DNA of 64,000 nt from Mangrovibacterium lignilyticum (GTDB lineage Bacteria; Bacteroidota; Bacteroidia; Bacteroidales; Prolixibacteraceae): contig NZ_WKLH01000002.1 of the NCBI RefSeq assembly GCF_010882175.1, positions 248,001-312,000 of the forward strand, in the 5' to 3' direction. The position numbers and the translations under genes are program-made. Shown here piece by piece: positions 17,550 through 27,600 of this stretch. The notes below the pieces were generated by a model. The model saw only the letters and a program-made list of their open reading frames with translations. It was not told the origin of the DNA and did no database searches. Every line of letters begins with the position of its first letter. Within the stretch, counting starts at the first letter, position 1.

Positions 17550-18043
17550 ACTTCGACTTTAAGGATATCGATGTCTTTTTTTTAATCAACACGGACATGA
17601 TTTAAATGATTCGTAATCTGCAAATTATCTGATTTGCATTTTTCCTCATGTAGTTTTGAAATCAAAAAATCGCTTCCTGTATCAAAACTTTGGCATAAGC
17701 TGTTCGTATTCAAAAAAGTCACCTCAGCCAAAATTTTCAAAGTCTGGGAATGAGGTGAGTGAAGGTTTTTATAGCCGTATACTTAACGTTATTTGAAGTA
17801 CGTCGGTGTGCAGGAAATGAACTTTACAAGAGATCAGTATGTGTTTATTTCCAGAGTTGATATCCAATTTATAGTCAAAACTTTCAATGGAATACAAAAA
17901 GTTCATCCTGCGGATGCCGACTTGCGGGTTAGATGTGACGCTGAAATGAAACAATCTGGTTTCAGATCATTTCAGTATTAATCAGTACGTTGGATTATTG
18001 AGAAATGTGCAACAGATTTATTTTAACTCCAAACTGTGTTCGC
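17550..18043. other. Intergenic region before the TPR lipoprotein gene
   Basis: 494 bp without a gene I can defend. It contains TAGTTTTG at 17651-17658, which fits the Bacteroidota -7 consensus TAnnTTTG, with a weak TCTG 19 bases upstream in place of TTTG. It is nearly 390 bp from the next start codon, so its use is uncertain. Short frames on both strands around 17769-17981 show no recognisable protein family. Confidence 0.4.
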
Positions 18044-19762
18044 ATGAAAACAAAGTTTTTAATCATCGTTGCGTTGCTGTCTTTCTTCATCGGTTGTCAA
18101 TCGACGAAGAAAGAAAAACAGCCTTTGAGTTATATCACTGCGACTTGTGCTCCGCCTCCAACATCCGACAGCGACTGGTATAAAACAGACAAGAAAGCGC
18201 CAGTATTCGAAGGGTTGAACGTTTATCACTATCCGGTAACTACGAATAGCGATGAAGCTCAACGCTATTTTGATCAGGGGCTGATTCTGGCTTACGGATT
18301 TAATCATGCAGAAGCGGCCCGTTCCTTTTATTATGCAACAAAACTGGATCCTGAATTTGCGATGGCTTACTGCGGCTATGCCTATGTTTTGGGGCCAAAT
18401 TACAATGCAGGAATGGAGAGCGACAACTACCAGCGGGCTTATGATGCGATTCAAAAGGCAATAGCGTTATCGGACCATGTAACACCCAAAGAAAAAGCGC
18501 TTATACAAACCGTGGCCAAACGATATTCCAAAGAAGTTCCGGAAGATCGGACGAATCTGGATGTAGCCTATTCGGAGTCATTGAAAGAATTGGTTCAACA
18601 ATACCCGGACGATCCGGATATTGGAACGCTCTATGCCGAATCGATGATGAATCTTCATCCCTGGGATTTGTACGAGGCAGATGGAACAGCCAAGCCGTGG
18701 ACTCCGGAAATCATCACCACGTTGGAAAACGTCATGCGGATTTCACCCAAACACCCCGGAGCGAATCATTTCTATATTCATGCCGTTGAAGCTTCAAGTA
18801 CTCCTGAAAGGGGACTGGCATCGGCTAAACGATATGACGATGGCCTGGTTCCGGGAGCGGGGCACCTGGTTCATATGCCTTCTCATATTTATATCAGAAC
18901 AGGTTATTACCACCTGGGAACAGTTGCGAATATCAGGGCAGTGAAAGTCGATAGTTTGTATACCACTGCTTGTCATGCGCAAGGCGTTTATCCGCTGGCT
19001 TATTACCCGCACAATTACCATTTCCTGTCAGCAACAGCTACATTGGAGGGAAACAGTTATTGGGGAATAAAAGCGGCAGAGAAAATGGCTCAGCAAATCA
19101 ATATTCAACTCATGCAGGAACCCGGTTGGGGAACACTTCAACACTATTATTCAATTCCCTACTATGTGTATGTGAAATTCGGGAAATGGGATAAAATTCT
19201 TGAACGGCCAGCCGAAGTCGCCACTTTAACTTATCCTGCTGCAATAAGATCGTACGCGCGGGGAATGGCCTTTCTGGGAAAGAAAGACGTGGAGGCTGCA
19301 AAAGAAGAATTTTCTGATTTGGAAAAATACGCTCAGGACGAAAGTTTGAAGCAGCTTACAATCTGGGAGATTAATTCAACGTATGAGCTGGTCCAAATAG
19401 CCAGAGATGTGCTAAAAGCTGAAATATTGGCGAGTGAAAACAACTTTGACGACGCCATAGCCATTTTAAAGGAAACCATTAAACTGGAAGACAGCCTGAA
19501 CTATAACGAACCGCCCGACTGGTTCTTTTCAGTCCGTCATAACCTGGGCGCCATACAAATAGAGGCTGGTCATTATCAGGATGCTGTTCAAACATTCACT
19601 GAAGACCTGCAGGAATTACCCAATAATGGCTGGGCTTTGCATGGCTTAAAGACAGCCTATGCCAAGCTTAACCAAAAAGACCACGAATCAGAAGTCGATA
19701 AACTACTGGCTGATGTCTGGAAAACAGCTGATACCCAAATAACGACCGCCCGAATTAAATAG
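18044..19762 (+). CDS. TPR-repeat lipoprotein
   Basis: 572 residues from the ATG at 18044. The frame is open 39 bp earlier, but the signal MKTKFLIIVALLSFFIGC with the lipobox FIGC marks the true start. The protein should be a lipid-anchored envelope protein. It has tetratricopeptide-like helices: EAQRYFDQGLILAYGFNHAE near 70, ATKLDPEFAMAYCGYAYVLG, and C-terminal repeats around DAIAILKETIKLEDS and HYQDAVQTFTEDLQELPNNG. The conserved segment GANHFYIHAVEAS and the HMPSHIYIRTG motif are typical of a large family of bacterial TPR proteins without a defined function. It stands alone and converges on the pirin gene, 24 bp away. Confidence 0.8.
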   Translation: MKTKFLIIVALLSFFIGCQSTKKEKQPLSYITATCAPPPTSDSDWYKTDKKAPVFEGLNVYHYPVTTNSDEAQRYFDQGLILAYGFNHAEAARSFYYATKLDPEFAMAYCGYAYVLGPNYNAGMESDNYQRAYDAIQKAIALSDHVTPKEKALIQTVAKRYSKEVPEDRTNLDVAYSESLKELVQQYPDDPDIGTLYAESMMNLHPWDLYEADGTAKPWTPEIITTLENVMRISPKHPGANHFYIHAVEASSTPERGLASAKRYDDGLVPGAGHLVHMPSHIYIRTGYYHLGTVANIRAVKVDSLYTTACHAQGVYPLAYYPHNYHFLSATATLEGNSYWGIKAAEKMAQQINIQLMQEPGWGTLQHYYSIPYYVYVKFGKWDKILERPAEVATLTYPAAIRSYARGMAFLGKKDVEAAKEEFSDLEKYAQDESLKQLTIWEINSTYELVQIARDVLKAEILASENNFDDAIAILKETIKLEDSLNYNEPPDWFFSVRHNLGAIQIEAGHYQDAVQTFTEDLQELPNNGWALHGLKTAYAKLNQKDHESEVDKLLADVWKTADTQITTARIK

Positions 19763-19786
19763 CTGCTGGTAAAAGCGCTTTTTTGT

Positions 19787-20641
19787 CTAATGTTGCCAGG
19801 TTCCGAACTTACCCAAACGGTAATCTTCGTAAGCTTGTGCAATTTCTTTGCGGGTATTCATGACAAATGGTCCTTGCGAGACAACCGGTTCATATAACGG
19901 AACGGCATGTCCCACCAGCAAAACACTGTCTTCCATGGCATAAATCCGGATCGAATCTGCTTCATTTTCAAATTCAACCAGGCTTTTATTTTCAATTTCG
20001 CGTTCATTAACCTTCAGCTTTCCCCGAATAATATAGAAGAAGATATTTTCATCCCCCGGAATTTGCAGCGAAAAATCGGCATGTTTCTTCATTTCAATAG
20101 TCGCCAGATGCAAGCCAATTCCGGAATCAAAAGGTCCTGCAACTCCGGCATATTCTCCCGAAATAAGGTTGAAGGTTGTTAAACCATCTTCCGAAACAAT
20201 CCGCGGAATATCTTCTTTTTGCAATCCTTTGTAAAACGGTTGTGTCATCTTGCTCTTCGCCGGAAGATTAACCCAAAGCTGCAAAATCTCGAGTGGGCCG
20301 CCGGTTTGTTTAAACGCTTCTGACGAAACTTCCGAATGGATTAAACCACGTCCGGCAGTCATCCATTGTACGCCACCGGCTTCAATAACACTTTTATGCC
20401 CGTCGCTATCGTAATGGGCAATATCGCCATCTAAAATAAAGGTTACTGTCTCCATTCCCCGGTGCGGGTGAGGACCGAACGGTAAGCCATTATTATTGGG
20501 TTGATAAACCTGTGGCCCGTGATGATTTAGAAATAAGAACGGATCAAGGTAACTAATCGATGATGTTGGAATAACCCGGTAAGTGACCAAATCGGCAATC
20601 GGTTCGTAAACCGGCTTGTGAATCGTTTTAATTGTTCGCAT
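19787..20641 (-). CDS. Pirin family protein
   Basis: 284 residues from the ATG at 20641. The frame is open to 20734, but pirins begin close to the RTIKTIHKPVYEP segment. The N-terminal cupin carries the pirin metal ligands in PFGPHPHRGMETV and GRGLIHSE. The second cupin is near residues 180-265. Bacterial pirins are Fe-binding proteins; some act as quercetin dioxygenases and others modulate metabolic enzymes. No partner gene lies next to it. The gene converges on the TPR lipoprotein gene. No -7/-33 promoter element is evident upstream, where a 21-bp repeat array begins about 200 bp away. Confidence 0.9.
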   Translation of the reverse strand: MRTIKTIHKPVYEPIADLVTYRVIPTSSISYLDPFLFLNHHGPQVYQPNNNGLPFGPHPHRGMETVTFILDGDIAHYDSDGHKSVIEAGGVQWMTAGRGLIHSEVSSEAFKQTGGPLEILQLWVNLPAKSKMTQPFYKGLQKEDIPRIVSEDGLTTFNLISGEYAGVAGPFDSGIGLHLATIEMKKHADFSLQIPGDENIFFYIIRGKLKVNEREIENKSLVEFENEADSIRIYAMEDSVLLVGHAVPLYEPVVSQGPFVMNTRKEIAQAYEDYRLGKFGTWQH

Positions 20642-20838
20642 TGTTTTCTGTTTTTCATCAACAGAAACAGCTGACTCGTATGCTTGTTTAGATGAACTGC
20701 ACCGGGATCGAACATTCTCTTTTCGATGCAGCACTGAAAAGGGACGGTTTCGCTGATCACAGCATAAAATCCGGAACTTTTCCGGTTACTAAAGGGCTGT
20801 TTCTTATCCGTTTTGTGCTGCTTCTTTCAAAAAGGGAA

Positions 20839-21027
20839 GCAATATTGATTAAAACTGCAGCAATATTGATCAACATTAGCCCAATGTTGATTATAACTGC
20901 CTCAATATTGATCAACATTACCGCAATGTTGATTAAAACGGTCTGCGTTCTTTAAAGAACCAGCGCACTTCTTTAATGAACTGTCGTGTTTCTTTAAAGA
21001 ATTGACTTCCTTTTTTAGAGAATTATG
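20839..21027. repeat. Array A: nine 21-bp units with palindromic cores
   Basis: Nine consecutive units of exactly 21 bp. Units 1-5 (20839-20943) share the core CAATRTTGATYA; in units 2 and 4 it extends to AATATTGATCAACATT, which is self-complementary at 14 of 16 positions. Units 6-9 (20944-21027) switch to a different core, TTCTTTAAAGAA, a perfect palindrome in units 6 and 8, but keep the 21-bp step. There are no unique spacers, so it is not a CRISPR array. The open frame across it, giving a 7-residue peptide repeat, follows from 21 being a multiple of three. It lies between the pirin start and the terminator of the pectin locus. Confidence 0.8.
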
Positions 21028-21043
21028 CCGGTAAGGCAAACAA

Positions 21044-21073
21044 AAAGAGCTGCCCCCGAAGGAACAACTCTTT
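21044..21073 (-). terminator. Rho-independent terminator of the pectin locus
   Basis: On the minus strand a 13-bp stem with three G-U pairs (AAAGAGTTGTTCC against GGGGCAGCTCTTT) closes a UUCG tetraloop, and a run of T follows. It sits 26 bp after the stop of the last gene of the locus. Confidence 0.85.
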
Positions 21074-21098
21074 AATATACTAGTCTCAGATTAATTGA

Positions 21099-22700
21099 CT
21101 ATTGGAAATACCAGCGAGGATCTCCAGCTGATGTTTTTCCGTCGAACAATTCGTCGGCAATAGAATAGTCGCCGTTCGCAGGATCAGTAAACAGGTCTGT
21201 TGACGCGCCTGAATAACTGTTCAATCCGCTGATTGAAGCGCCACCCAACACAAAATCGGATGTTGCATAGGTGTTTGTCACTGTTGGGCTTCCGTTGAAG
21301 CGAATACCTTTAGCGGTAGCATCTTGTGTTGCACCCAAAATACAGTTTCTCATTGTAAATCCGTTTGACGGACCAAATGAAGAACTATAGTCGAAGAAGT
21401 ATCTTCCGGCAGCAACAACGGTATCGAATGTACAATCAGCAATCAACACACTACTGTTGTTTGACTTGTTGTGCAGGAACAAACGGCCAATGTTGTAGAA
21501 CGTTGAGTTGGTGATGCTGATGTTATCGACTACGTGGTTTGACGCAGAACAATTGATCACATAGTAACTGTCGGGTGTATTGTAAACCATACAATTATCA
21601 ATGTTGAATGTTCCGATGTATTTATCTGCCGAATCTTTCAATCGCAATGGCGTGTTGTTGAAGTCGTGCAACAAACAGTTTGAGAATTCAAGTACTGTTG
21701 TGTTCGTTTCGCCACTTTGATTGATGAAATAGCTGTTTACACCTCCGGTTGGAGTGCCTGTAGCATCGTAAACCAAACCAGAGATATCGAGGTTGGCAAA
21801 CTTCACATAGTCGTGATTGGTTCCCAGCTCTAACTGAGTAAGGTTTAAAATTGCTTTCGTTTCACCCGGCAATCCAAAGAAGTTAAATGAAACTCCGGCT
21901 GGCAGGGTTAATGTTTCGGCGTAAGTGAAGAATGTACCGGCAGGGAAAGTCACAGTTACTGTAGATGCTGTGATGGCATCAAACATTTCCTGGGTCAAAA
22001 CATCACCGGCTTGCAGACGAATATAATATTCAGCCTCCGGCACATCCGGATAAGTGGTGAAGCTGGCAGAACCTCTTTGTTTGGTTCCGTTCATCAGTAA
22101 GGCTTCATAGGCCGTTTCAGGCGAAAGGCCTGTTACTTCCAATTCGCCAGCAGCCATTTGCTCAGCCGTGATGGTGATGTTTTGTACTTCAGTACCATCC
22201 GCATCGTTGATCACAAAATTGGTCACCGTAGCGCCGGCTTCCCAACGAAGAGTCACCGTACGACTGGCAACATCGCCGGCACCAACAGTTTCCATGATTT
22301 GTTCTGCACGGGTCTTAAAGTAAACGGATGCCCATTCAGACTCACCTTTGGCTTTGTCAACAGGAATTGCTTTAATACGCAATGAGTACGCAGTATTTCC
22401 ATCAAGACCGGTTAAGGTGAAACTGTTTGCAGTTGTGTCGAAAGCAGCGATGATCTCGTCAAAAAGCAAGCTGTCGTTACTCATTTCGAACTGGTAGTAC
22501 TCAGTTCCCGGAATCGCTACAAAGTTAAGATCTCCGGTTGTTGCTGTAATACTGGTTACAGCCAGGTTGGTTGGGCGGAACATCCGATTATAATCGTCAT
22601 CCGTTCCCCAATCGTTTTTGTCGACACAGGCATTGAATACAAGCAAGCCTGAGAGGATGACAAAAAGGATTTTAATATTTATCTTTTTTATGAAATTCAT
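21099..22700 (-). CDS. DUF5123/DUF4957-type lipoprotein with FN3 region
   Basis: 533 residues. The lipoprotein signal MNFIKKINIKILFVILSGLL ends in the lipobox VFNAC. Two fibronectin type III-like stretches follow (about 45-130 and 135-220, with TTGDLNFVAIPGTEYYQFEM and GLDGNTAYSLRIKA). The C-terminal half (about 240-533) shows the repeated N-x-x-I/V-x-N-x-x-F/Y pattern of a right-handed parallel beta-helix. Such proteins are common in pectin loci of Bacteroidota as surface lipoproteins, thought to bind or shape pectic substrates. Whether this one has lyase activity cannot be seen. It is the last gene of the SusCD locus, 57 bp after SusD, and a strong terminator follows. Confidence 0.8.
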   Translation of the reverse strand: MNFIKKINIKILFVILSGLLVFNACVDKNDWGTDDDYNRMFRPTNLAVTSITATTGDLNFVAIPGTEYYQFEMSNDSLLFDEIIAAFDTTANSFTLTGLDGNTAYSLRIKAIPVDKAKGESEWASVYFKTRAEQIMETVGAGDVASRTVTLRWEAGATVTNFVINDADGTEVQNITITAEQMAAGELEVTGLSPETAYEALLMNGTKQRGSASFTTYPDVPEAEYYIRLQAGDVLTQEMFDAITASTVTVTFPAGTFFTYAETLTLPAGVSFNFFGLPGETKAILNLTQLELGTNHDYVKFANLDISGLVYDATGTPTGGVNSYFINQSGETNTTVLEFSNCLLHDFNNTPLRLKDSADKYIGTFNIDNCMVYNTPDSYYVINCSASNHVVDNISITNSTFYNIGRLFLHNKSNNSSVLIADCTFDTVVAAGRYFFDYSSSFGPSNGFTMRNCILGATQDATAKGIRFNGSPTVTNTYATSDFVLGGASISGLNSYSGASTDLFTDPANGDYSIADELFDGKTSAGDPRWYFQ

Positions 22701-22757
22701 TCTTTTACTCGTTTAGTAAGAACGTCTGTTTGGGATAAACTGACCTTCTTGCATTGA

Positions 22758-24635
22758 TTAATTAAATCCGTATGAATTAGAAATCGTTCCGTTTGACTGG
22801 CTTACAATTTCCTGGTAAATAGGGAAGAGGTGACGGTTTTGAACCGGGCTGTTCAAGCCTGAGCTGTACCGTTCGATCATTTGTAGTTGTTGTGTTCTTG
22901 AACTGCTTTCTGAATCCAATCCCCAAAACCATTTGACAGGCTCTTCGTAACCATCGATCAGATCTGTTCCCAAATCTTCGTAGAAATTAACTTCGTCGAA
23001 ATTGATGGTTTCGTTATCGTCATTGTATTTGATGTAAATAGCGGAAGGAACATCAACAGTAACACCTGATTGGTTTACAAATTCGCCGCTTGTGTACATT
23101 TCGTTCAACGCATCACGTTGTTCCTGTATTTTATCACCAAGCATGTTCCAACGGATCAAATCATATTTGCGAATACCTTCACCACCAAACTCAAACATAC
23201 GCTCGTTCGCCACGGCGTTGAAGAAGGCATCTTTGTCGTTCAAACCGTCGATGTAAGCATCAACTTTCAACGCTTGGTCATCGGCACTGAATGCGCGACT
23301 GCGAACTTGAGACAAAGCATCTTTCGCCAACTGAGTCGGTCCGTTCAATTCATTTTCAGCTTCAGCAAACATCAATAGGATATCAGAGTAACGCATCATG
23401 ACCCAGTTAATACCTGAACCAATTTTAGAGGTCGCACTGATGTTGATGTTTTTGAATTCTTCGCTCATCCAGCGTTGGTCGTATTTACCGATTGTCCACG
23501 AGAAAGGATTGCTCACGAACATTTCCATCGGCGCATTGGCTTCAGCTGCATTCGGGCGATATTCGTAACAGGCAACAGATACATCGCGGCGCATATCTTT
23601 GGGATCGAACTGGTAGAAATAGTAAGGTGTTGTTGATACGACGTTGGTGTTGTTTCCGTAACCGTATTTCGTGTTTGTCCGGAAGCGCACACCGATTGAG
23701 TATCCAACTTCACCACTGCGTGAAAGTCCCATCGCTACTTCAAACAAGTTTTCGTAAGTGTTAACATCCAGGTTTAAGCCACAAAGGTTCTGGAAAACGG
23801 ACACATAACTGCTGTTCAGTTTGTGTGGGCCTTCAGTCATTACTTTATAAGTAGCATCGCGTGCAATTTGGTAATAGTCCAGGTAATTGCTTCCGCGTTC
23901 AGTTGGGTAACCGCTTTTGTTACGGATTGAGTAACCACCTCTCCACAAAGCGATACGAGCTTGAAGGCCAAGTGCAAATCCTTTTGCGATACGTTCAGGG
24001 CTTGTTCCCCAATTCATCATATCGGCAGCAACCGTTAAGTCGTCGATCATCTGATCCAGGATTGTATCGCGATCGGCAACAGCAGGGTAGAAGTTAGCAC
24101 CGTCAGATTGAGTAGGAACTAATTTGAATGGTACATCGCCCCAGTTACGAACCAGTTCGAAATAGTAAAGTGCACGCAAGGTTAATGCTTCACCATAATA
24201 GTTTTGCATTTCACTTTGGGTATCAGCATTTGAGTATGCCGGGCTATTTGGAATTTCCTGAATTGCCAGGTTAGCACGCTCAATACCTTTGTACAGTGCT
24301 TTCCATGTTCTGTCCAGGTGACCGGCCCAACTTGGAGATGCCATGTAGTTTGAAATACCACGGTTACCCTGTTGGTTGTAAGAGTCCTGGTTGGCACCAA
24401 CTACTTCAATGTCGGTGTTTTCGCTATACATCAAACTTAAACGGGACGAGTACATCTCATCGTAAGTCATGATTGAGTAGATCCCTAACAGGGCTGAGTT
24501 CGTAAAGGCAGGGTTTGAAAATACCACATCACTGGTACTTTCAGAATCTGATGTCTGGTCCAGGAAATCGGTACACGATGCAAAGCCCAGCGTCAGAAGA
24601 ATTAATAATGCAGGTAATATTTTATTTTTAATCAT
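22758..24635 (-). CDS. RagB/SusD family outer-membrane glycan-binding lipoprotein
   Basis: 625 residues with lipobox FASC at residues 18-21. SusD hallmarks are the N-terminal CTDFLDQ segment, the TPR-like helical core (ALTLRALYYFELVRNWGDVP near 145), ARIALWRGGY, DILLMFAEAENEL near 420 and the C-terminal ENRxLFPI-type ending (here QNRHLFPIYQEI). It should sit on the outer-membrane surface as the lid of the SusC transporter and bind oligosaccharide. It follows the SusC gene after 11 bp, the typical order. Substrate specificity is inferred from the pectate lyase gene upstream. Confidence 0.95.
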   Translation of the reverse strand: MIKNKILPALLILLTLGFASCTDFLDQTSDSESTSDVVFSNPAFTNSALLGIYSIMTYDEMYSSRLSLMYSENTDIEVVGANQDSYNQQGNRGISNYMASPSWAGHLDRTWKALYKGIERANLAIQEIPNSPAYSNADTQSEMQNYYGEALTLRALYYFELVRNWGDVPFKLVPTQSDGANFYPAVADRDTILDQMIDDLTVAADMMNWGTSPERIAKGFALGLQARIALWRGGYSIRNKSGYPTERGSNYLDYYQIARDATYKVMTEGPHKLNSSYVSVFQNLCGLNLDVNTYENLFEVAMGLSRSGEVGYSIGVRFRTNTKYGYGNNTNVVSTTPYYFYQFDPKDMRRDVSVACYEYRPNAAEANAPMEMFVSNPFSWTIGKYDQRWMSEEFKNINISATSKIGSGINWVMMRYSDILLMFAEAENELNGPTQLAKDALSQVRSRAFSADDQALKVDAYIDGLNDKDAFFNAVANERMFEFGGEGIRKYDLIRWNMLGDKIQEQRDALNEMYTSGEFVNQSGVTVDVPSAIYIKYNDDNETINFDEVNFYEDLGTDLIDGYEEPVKWFWGLDSESSSRTQQLQMIERYSSGLNSPVQNRHLFPIYQEIVSQSNGTISNSYGFN

Positions 24636-24646
24636 CGCTCTAAAAA

Positions 24647-27600
24647 TTAGAATGTTAAGTTCACACCAACAACATACTGACGACTTCTTGGGTAAGCCGA
24701 ATAGTCAACACCCGGAGTCAGCGGCGTACTTCTTCTTGTATCTACTTCAGGGTCGAAACCGCTGTAGTTAGTCCAGATTGCCAGGTTGTAACCGGTAAAG
24801 TACATGCGCAAGCTTCCTTTGTTTTCACCCTGTTTCCAGTTGAATGGCATGGTGTAACCAACCGATACGTTGTTCAAACGAAGGAATGAACCATCTTCAA
24901 CCGCATAAGAGTGTAAAACAGTCGTTGTATGCAACGGCGACCACATTGTTTTGCCTTCGTTCAGGCTTTGCAATAATGCAGGATCAGCAAATTCACCTCT
25001 GTAGATGTTATTTCCGGTAGCCGGATCAATGATGGTGAAACGGTGAGCCAGATCCATGTTTGTAATCAGGTTTTGGTATTTACGAGACATCAATTGGCTT
25101 GAGTAGTCTAATTTGTTCGCATTGTAGACTTCGTTTCCGTATGACCAGTTCAGGAACGCAGAGAAATCCCAGTTCTTATAACGTCCGGTAAGGTTGAAAC
25201 CTCCGGTGTGAGTTGGCTGAGCAGATCCCAGGATTGTTTTATCGTTTTCGTCGATAATGCCGTCACCATTCAGGTCTTTCAATTTCAATGCGCCAGGTCC
25301 GAAATAAGATCCGGCAGAAGTTAATCCGCTGTCGTCGGCAATACGGGTTACTCCGTCAGCATAGAATTCGTTCAATGACCATGAATTGCTTGATTGATCA
25401 AACGTAAAATCGTCGAATGAATACATTCCTTCAGTCACGTAACCATACATCTGGCCAACTTCATGCCCTTCACGGATGATATAATCTGAAGTTGGAGCAG
25501 CAGAACCGTTCCAGCCGGAAGAATAAGTCTTGTAATTTAAGGCTCCGTTCGAGAATTTATCAACCTTGTTTTTGTTGAAAGTAATGTTGAAGGAAGCGTT
25601 CAACGAGAAGTCTTTTTTGTCGACCAATACCGCGTCAACAACGATTTCAACCCCACGGTTAGAGGTTTGACCGACATTCATTAACTGAGAGCTGTAACCG
25701 GTACTTTCAGGAATCGGTTGGTCAATCAGCAAATCAACCGTACGGTTGTAATAGAAGTCCATCGAACCATTAATACGGCCATCGAACAATCCGTAATCGA
25801 CGCCCAGGTTAGCAGTATGCGTTGTTTCCCATTTCAAATTTGTATTTGCTAACGTACTTGACGGAACATACTGGGCACCTTCACTTTCATTTGGATAGTA
25901 TGGTTTGTTGTTGTTATCCGTACTAAACGTTTGTAAATAGGCACCACTTGGGATATTGTTATTACCGGCGCTACCATAGCTGGCCCGTAATTTAAGGTTG
26001 TACAACCAGTCATTGGTATTTTCCATGAAACCTTCTTCAGTCATTCTCCAGGCGAAAGCCATTGATGGGAAGTAGCCCCAACGGTTTCCATCGGCGAATT
26101 TACTGGAACCGTCAGCACGCATCGTACCTGTTATAAGGTATTTGTCAGCAATCGAGTAATTTACACGTGTAAAGAATGAGGACAGATTTTCGTCTGCAGG
26201 AATCGAAGTAACGGTAGGAATTGCAGTTCCCAGGTTGAAGTTCGCTAAAACAGATTCAGCGGTCATCCCGGCAGGGAAGAAGCGTGATTCGGTTGTTACT
26301 GATTTCGCTTTTTTAGAAGACATCTCCTGTCCAACCATGATGGTTAAATCTTGTCCGGGAGCGATTTTCTTTTTGTCGAAAGTCAAAACGTTGGCAAAAC
26401 GCCAGTTTTCACCATCGTAGTTATAAATGCGTCCAACAGGTTGTCCGGCATAGTTTTTAGCCGTACTGGTTGCTTCTCCCCAAACGTAGTCTGTTCGGTT
26501 TTGTTGGAAAGCATAACCCCATTCAGTGCGGAAAGTCAATGGTTTTGAAATTTTCCAGTTCAAGGCTGCATTGAAGTTCATATTCAACTTGAACTGTTTT
26601 TTGTATTCATCCAATACCGACTCTACCGGGTTATACAACAAACTTGTCGCTTCAGGGCTGTTGATATCATCATCGGCAACATCGCCCTGATTAAATTCGC
26701 GTAAGCCTTTTGTTGGGGCATACTTTACCGCGTTACGCAGTTTTGTATTCGCACCTGATTTATCGGAAGAAGTACCTGCACCATTGGTGATCCCATGAGA
26801 CATACGGGTATTAAAATCTAACGTAAGATTGTCTGTAATTTCCGTTTTCAGTTTGAAATTGAGGTTATTCCGCTCGAACCCTGATGTAATCATGATCGCA
26901 TCTTCATCAGAGCGAGTCAAACTCAGGTTGAAAGTTGTTTTTTTAGTACCACCACTAACTCCCAAGTTATAATACTGTTGGGTAGCTGTGCGACCAAAAA
27001 CCTCATCTTGCCAGTCAGTACCTTTCACCGACTTGTAAATATCCAAGTCATCGTACACCCCATAATAACCTTGGAATGTTGATCCTTGATCGAGCTCATA
27101 TTGATACAAGGTGTATTCGTAAGGACTTAAAACCGATAGTGATTTAACCCGTTGGCGAACACCAAAATAAGAGTTGAAAGAAACGTTAACACGGCCTTCT
27201 TTTCCACCTTTTGTTGTAATCAGGATTACCCCGTTTGCACCACGGGCTCCATAAATAGCTGTTGATGAAGCGTCCTTCAAAACAGTGATATCCTGGATAT
27301 CTGTTGGTGGAATATTGCTGATTGAGCTCACCGGGAACCCGTCAACGATATATAAAGGAGAATTGTCCTGGGTGATTGAACCACCACCGCGGACACGGAT
27401 TTTAACCTCCGCGTCAGGAGAACCTTCAGTGGTTACAACCTGTACACCAGCCATCCGTCCGGTAATCGCTTCCGAAGCAGAACTTACAGGAATATTTCTT
27501 AAAGCGTCAGCACTAACCTGTGCTACAGATCCTGTTAAGTCCTTCTTTTTCATTGTACCGTAACCTACTGCTACGATCTCTTCTACCATTTGTACCGATG

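Larger units (their letters stand above)
20642..21098. other. Intergenic region holding array A and a terminator
   Basis: 457 bp between the pirin start and the end of the DUF5123-like gene. It contains the 21-bp array at 20839-21027 and the terminator at 21044-21073. I see no gene here. Confidence 0.6.

Noticed and set aside
17769-17981. Short frames on both strands between the FtsX permease and TPR lipoprotein genes
   Set aside because: No recognisable family, start context or codon pattern; I cannot support a gene or a remnant.
20692-20955. Plus-strand frame with a repeating AILIKT/AILINI peptide
   Set aside because: Same artefact of the 21-bp period; it also starts inside the pirin upstream region without a ribosome site.
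20839-21027. Possible CRISPR array
   Set aside because: Units are direct 21-bp repeats without unique spacers and no cas gene is nearby.
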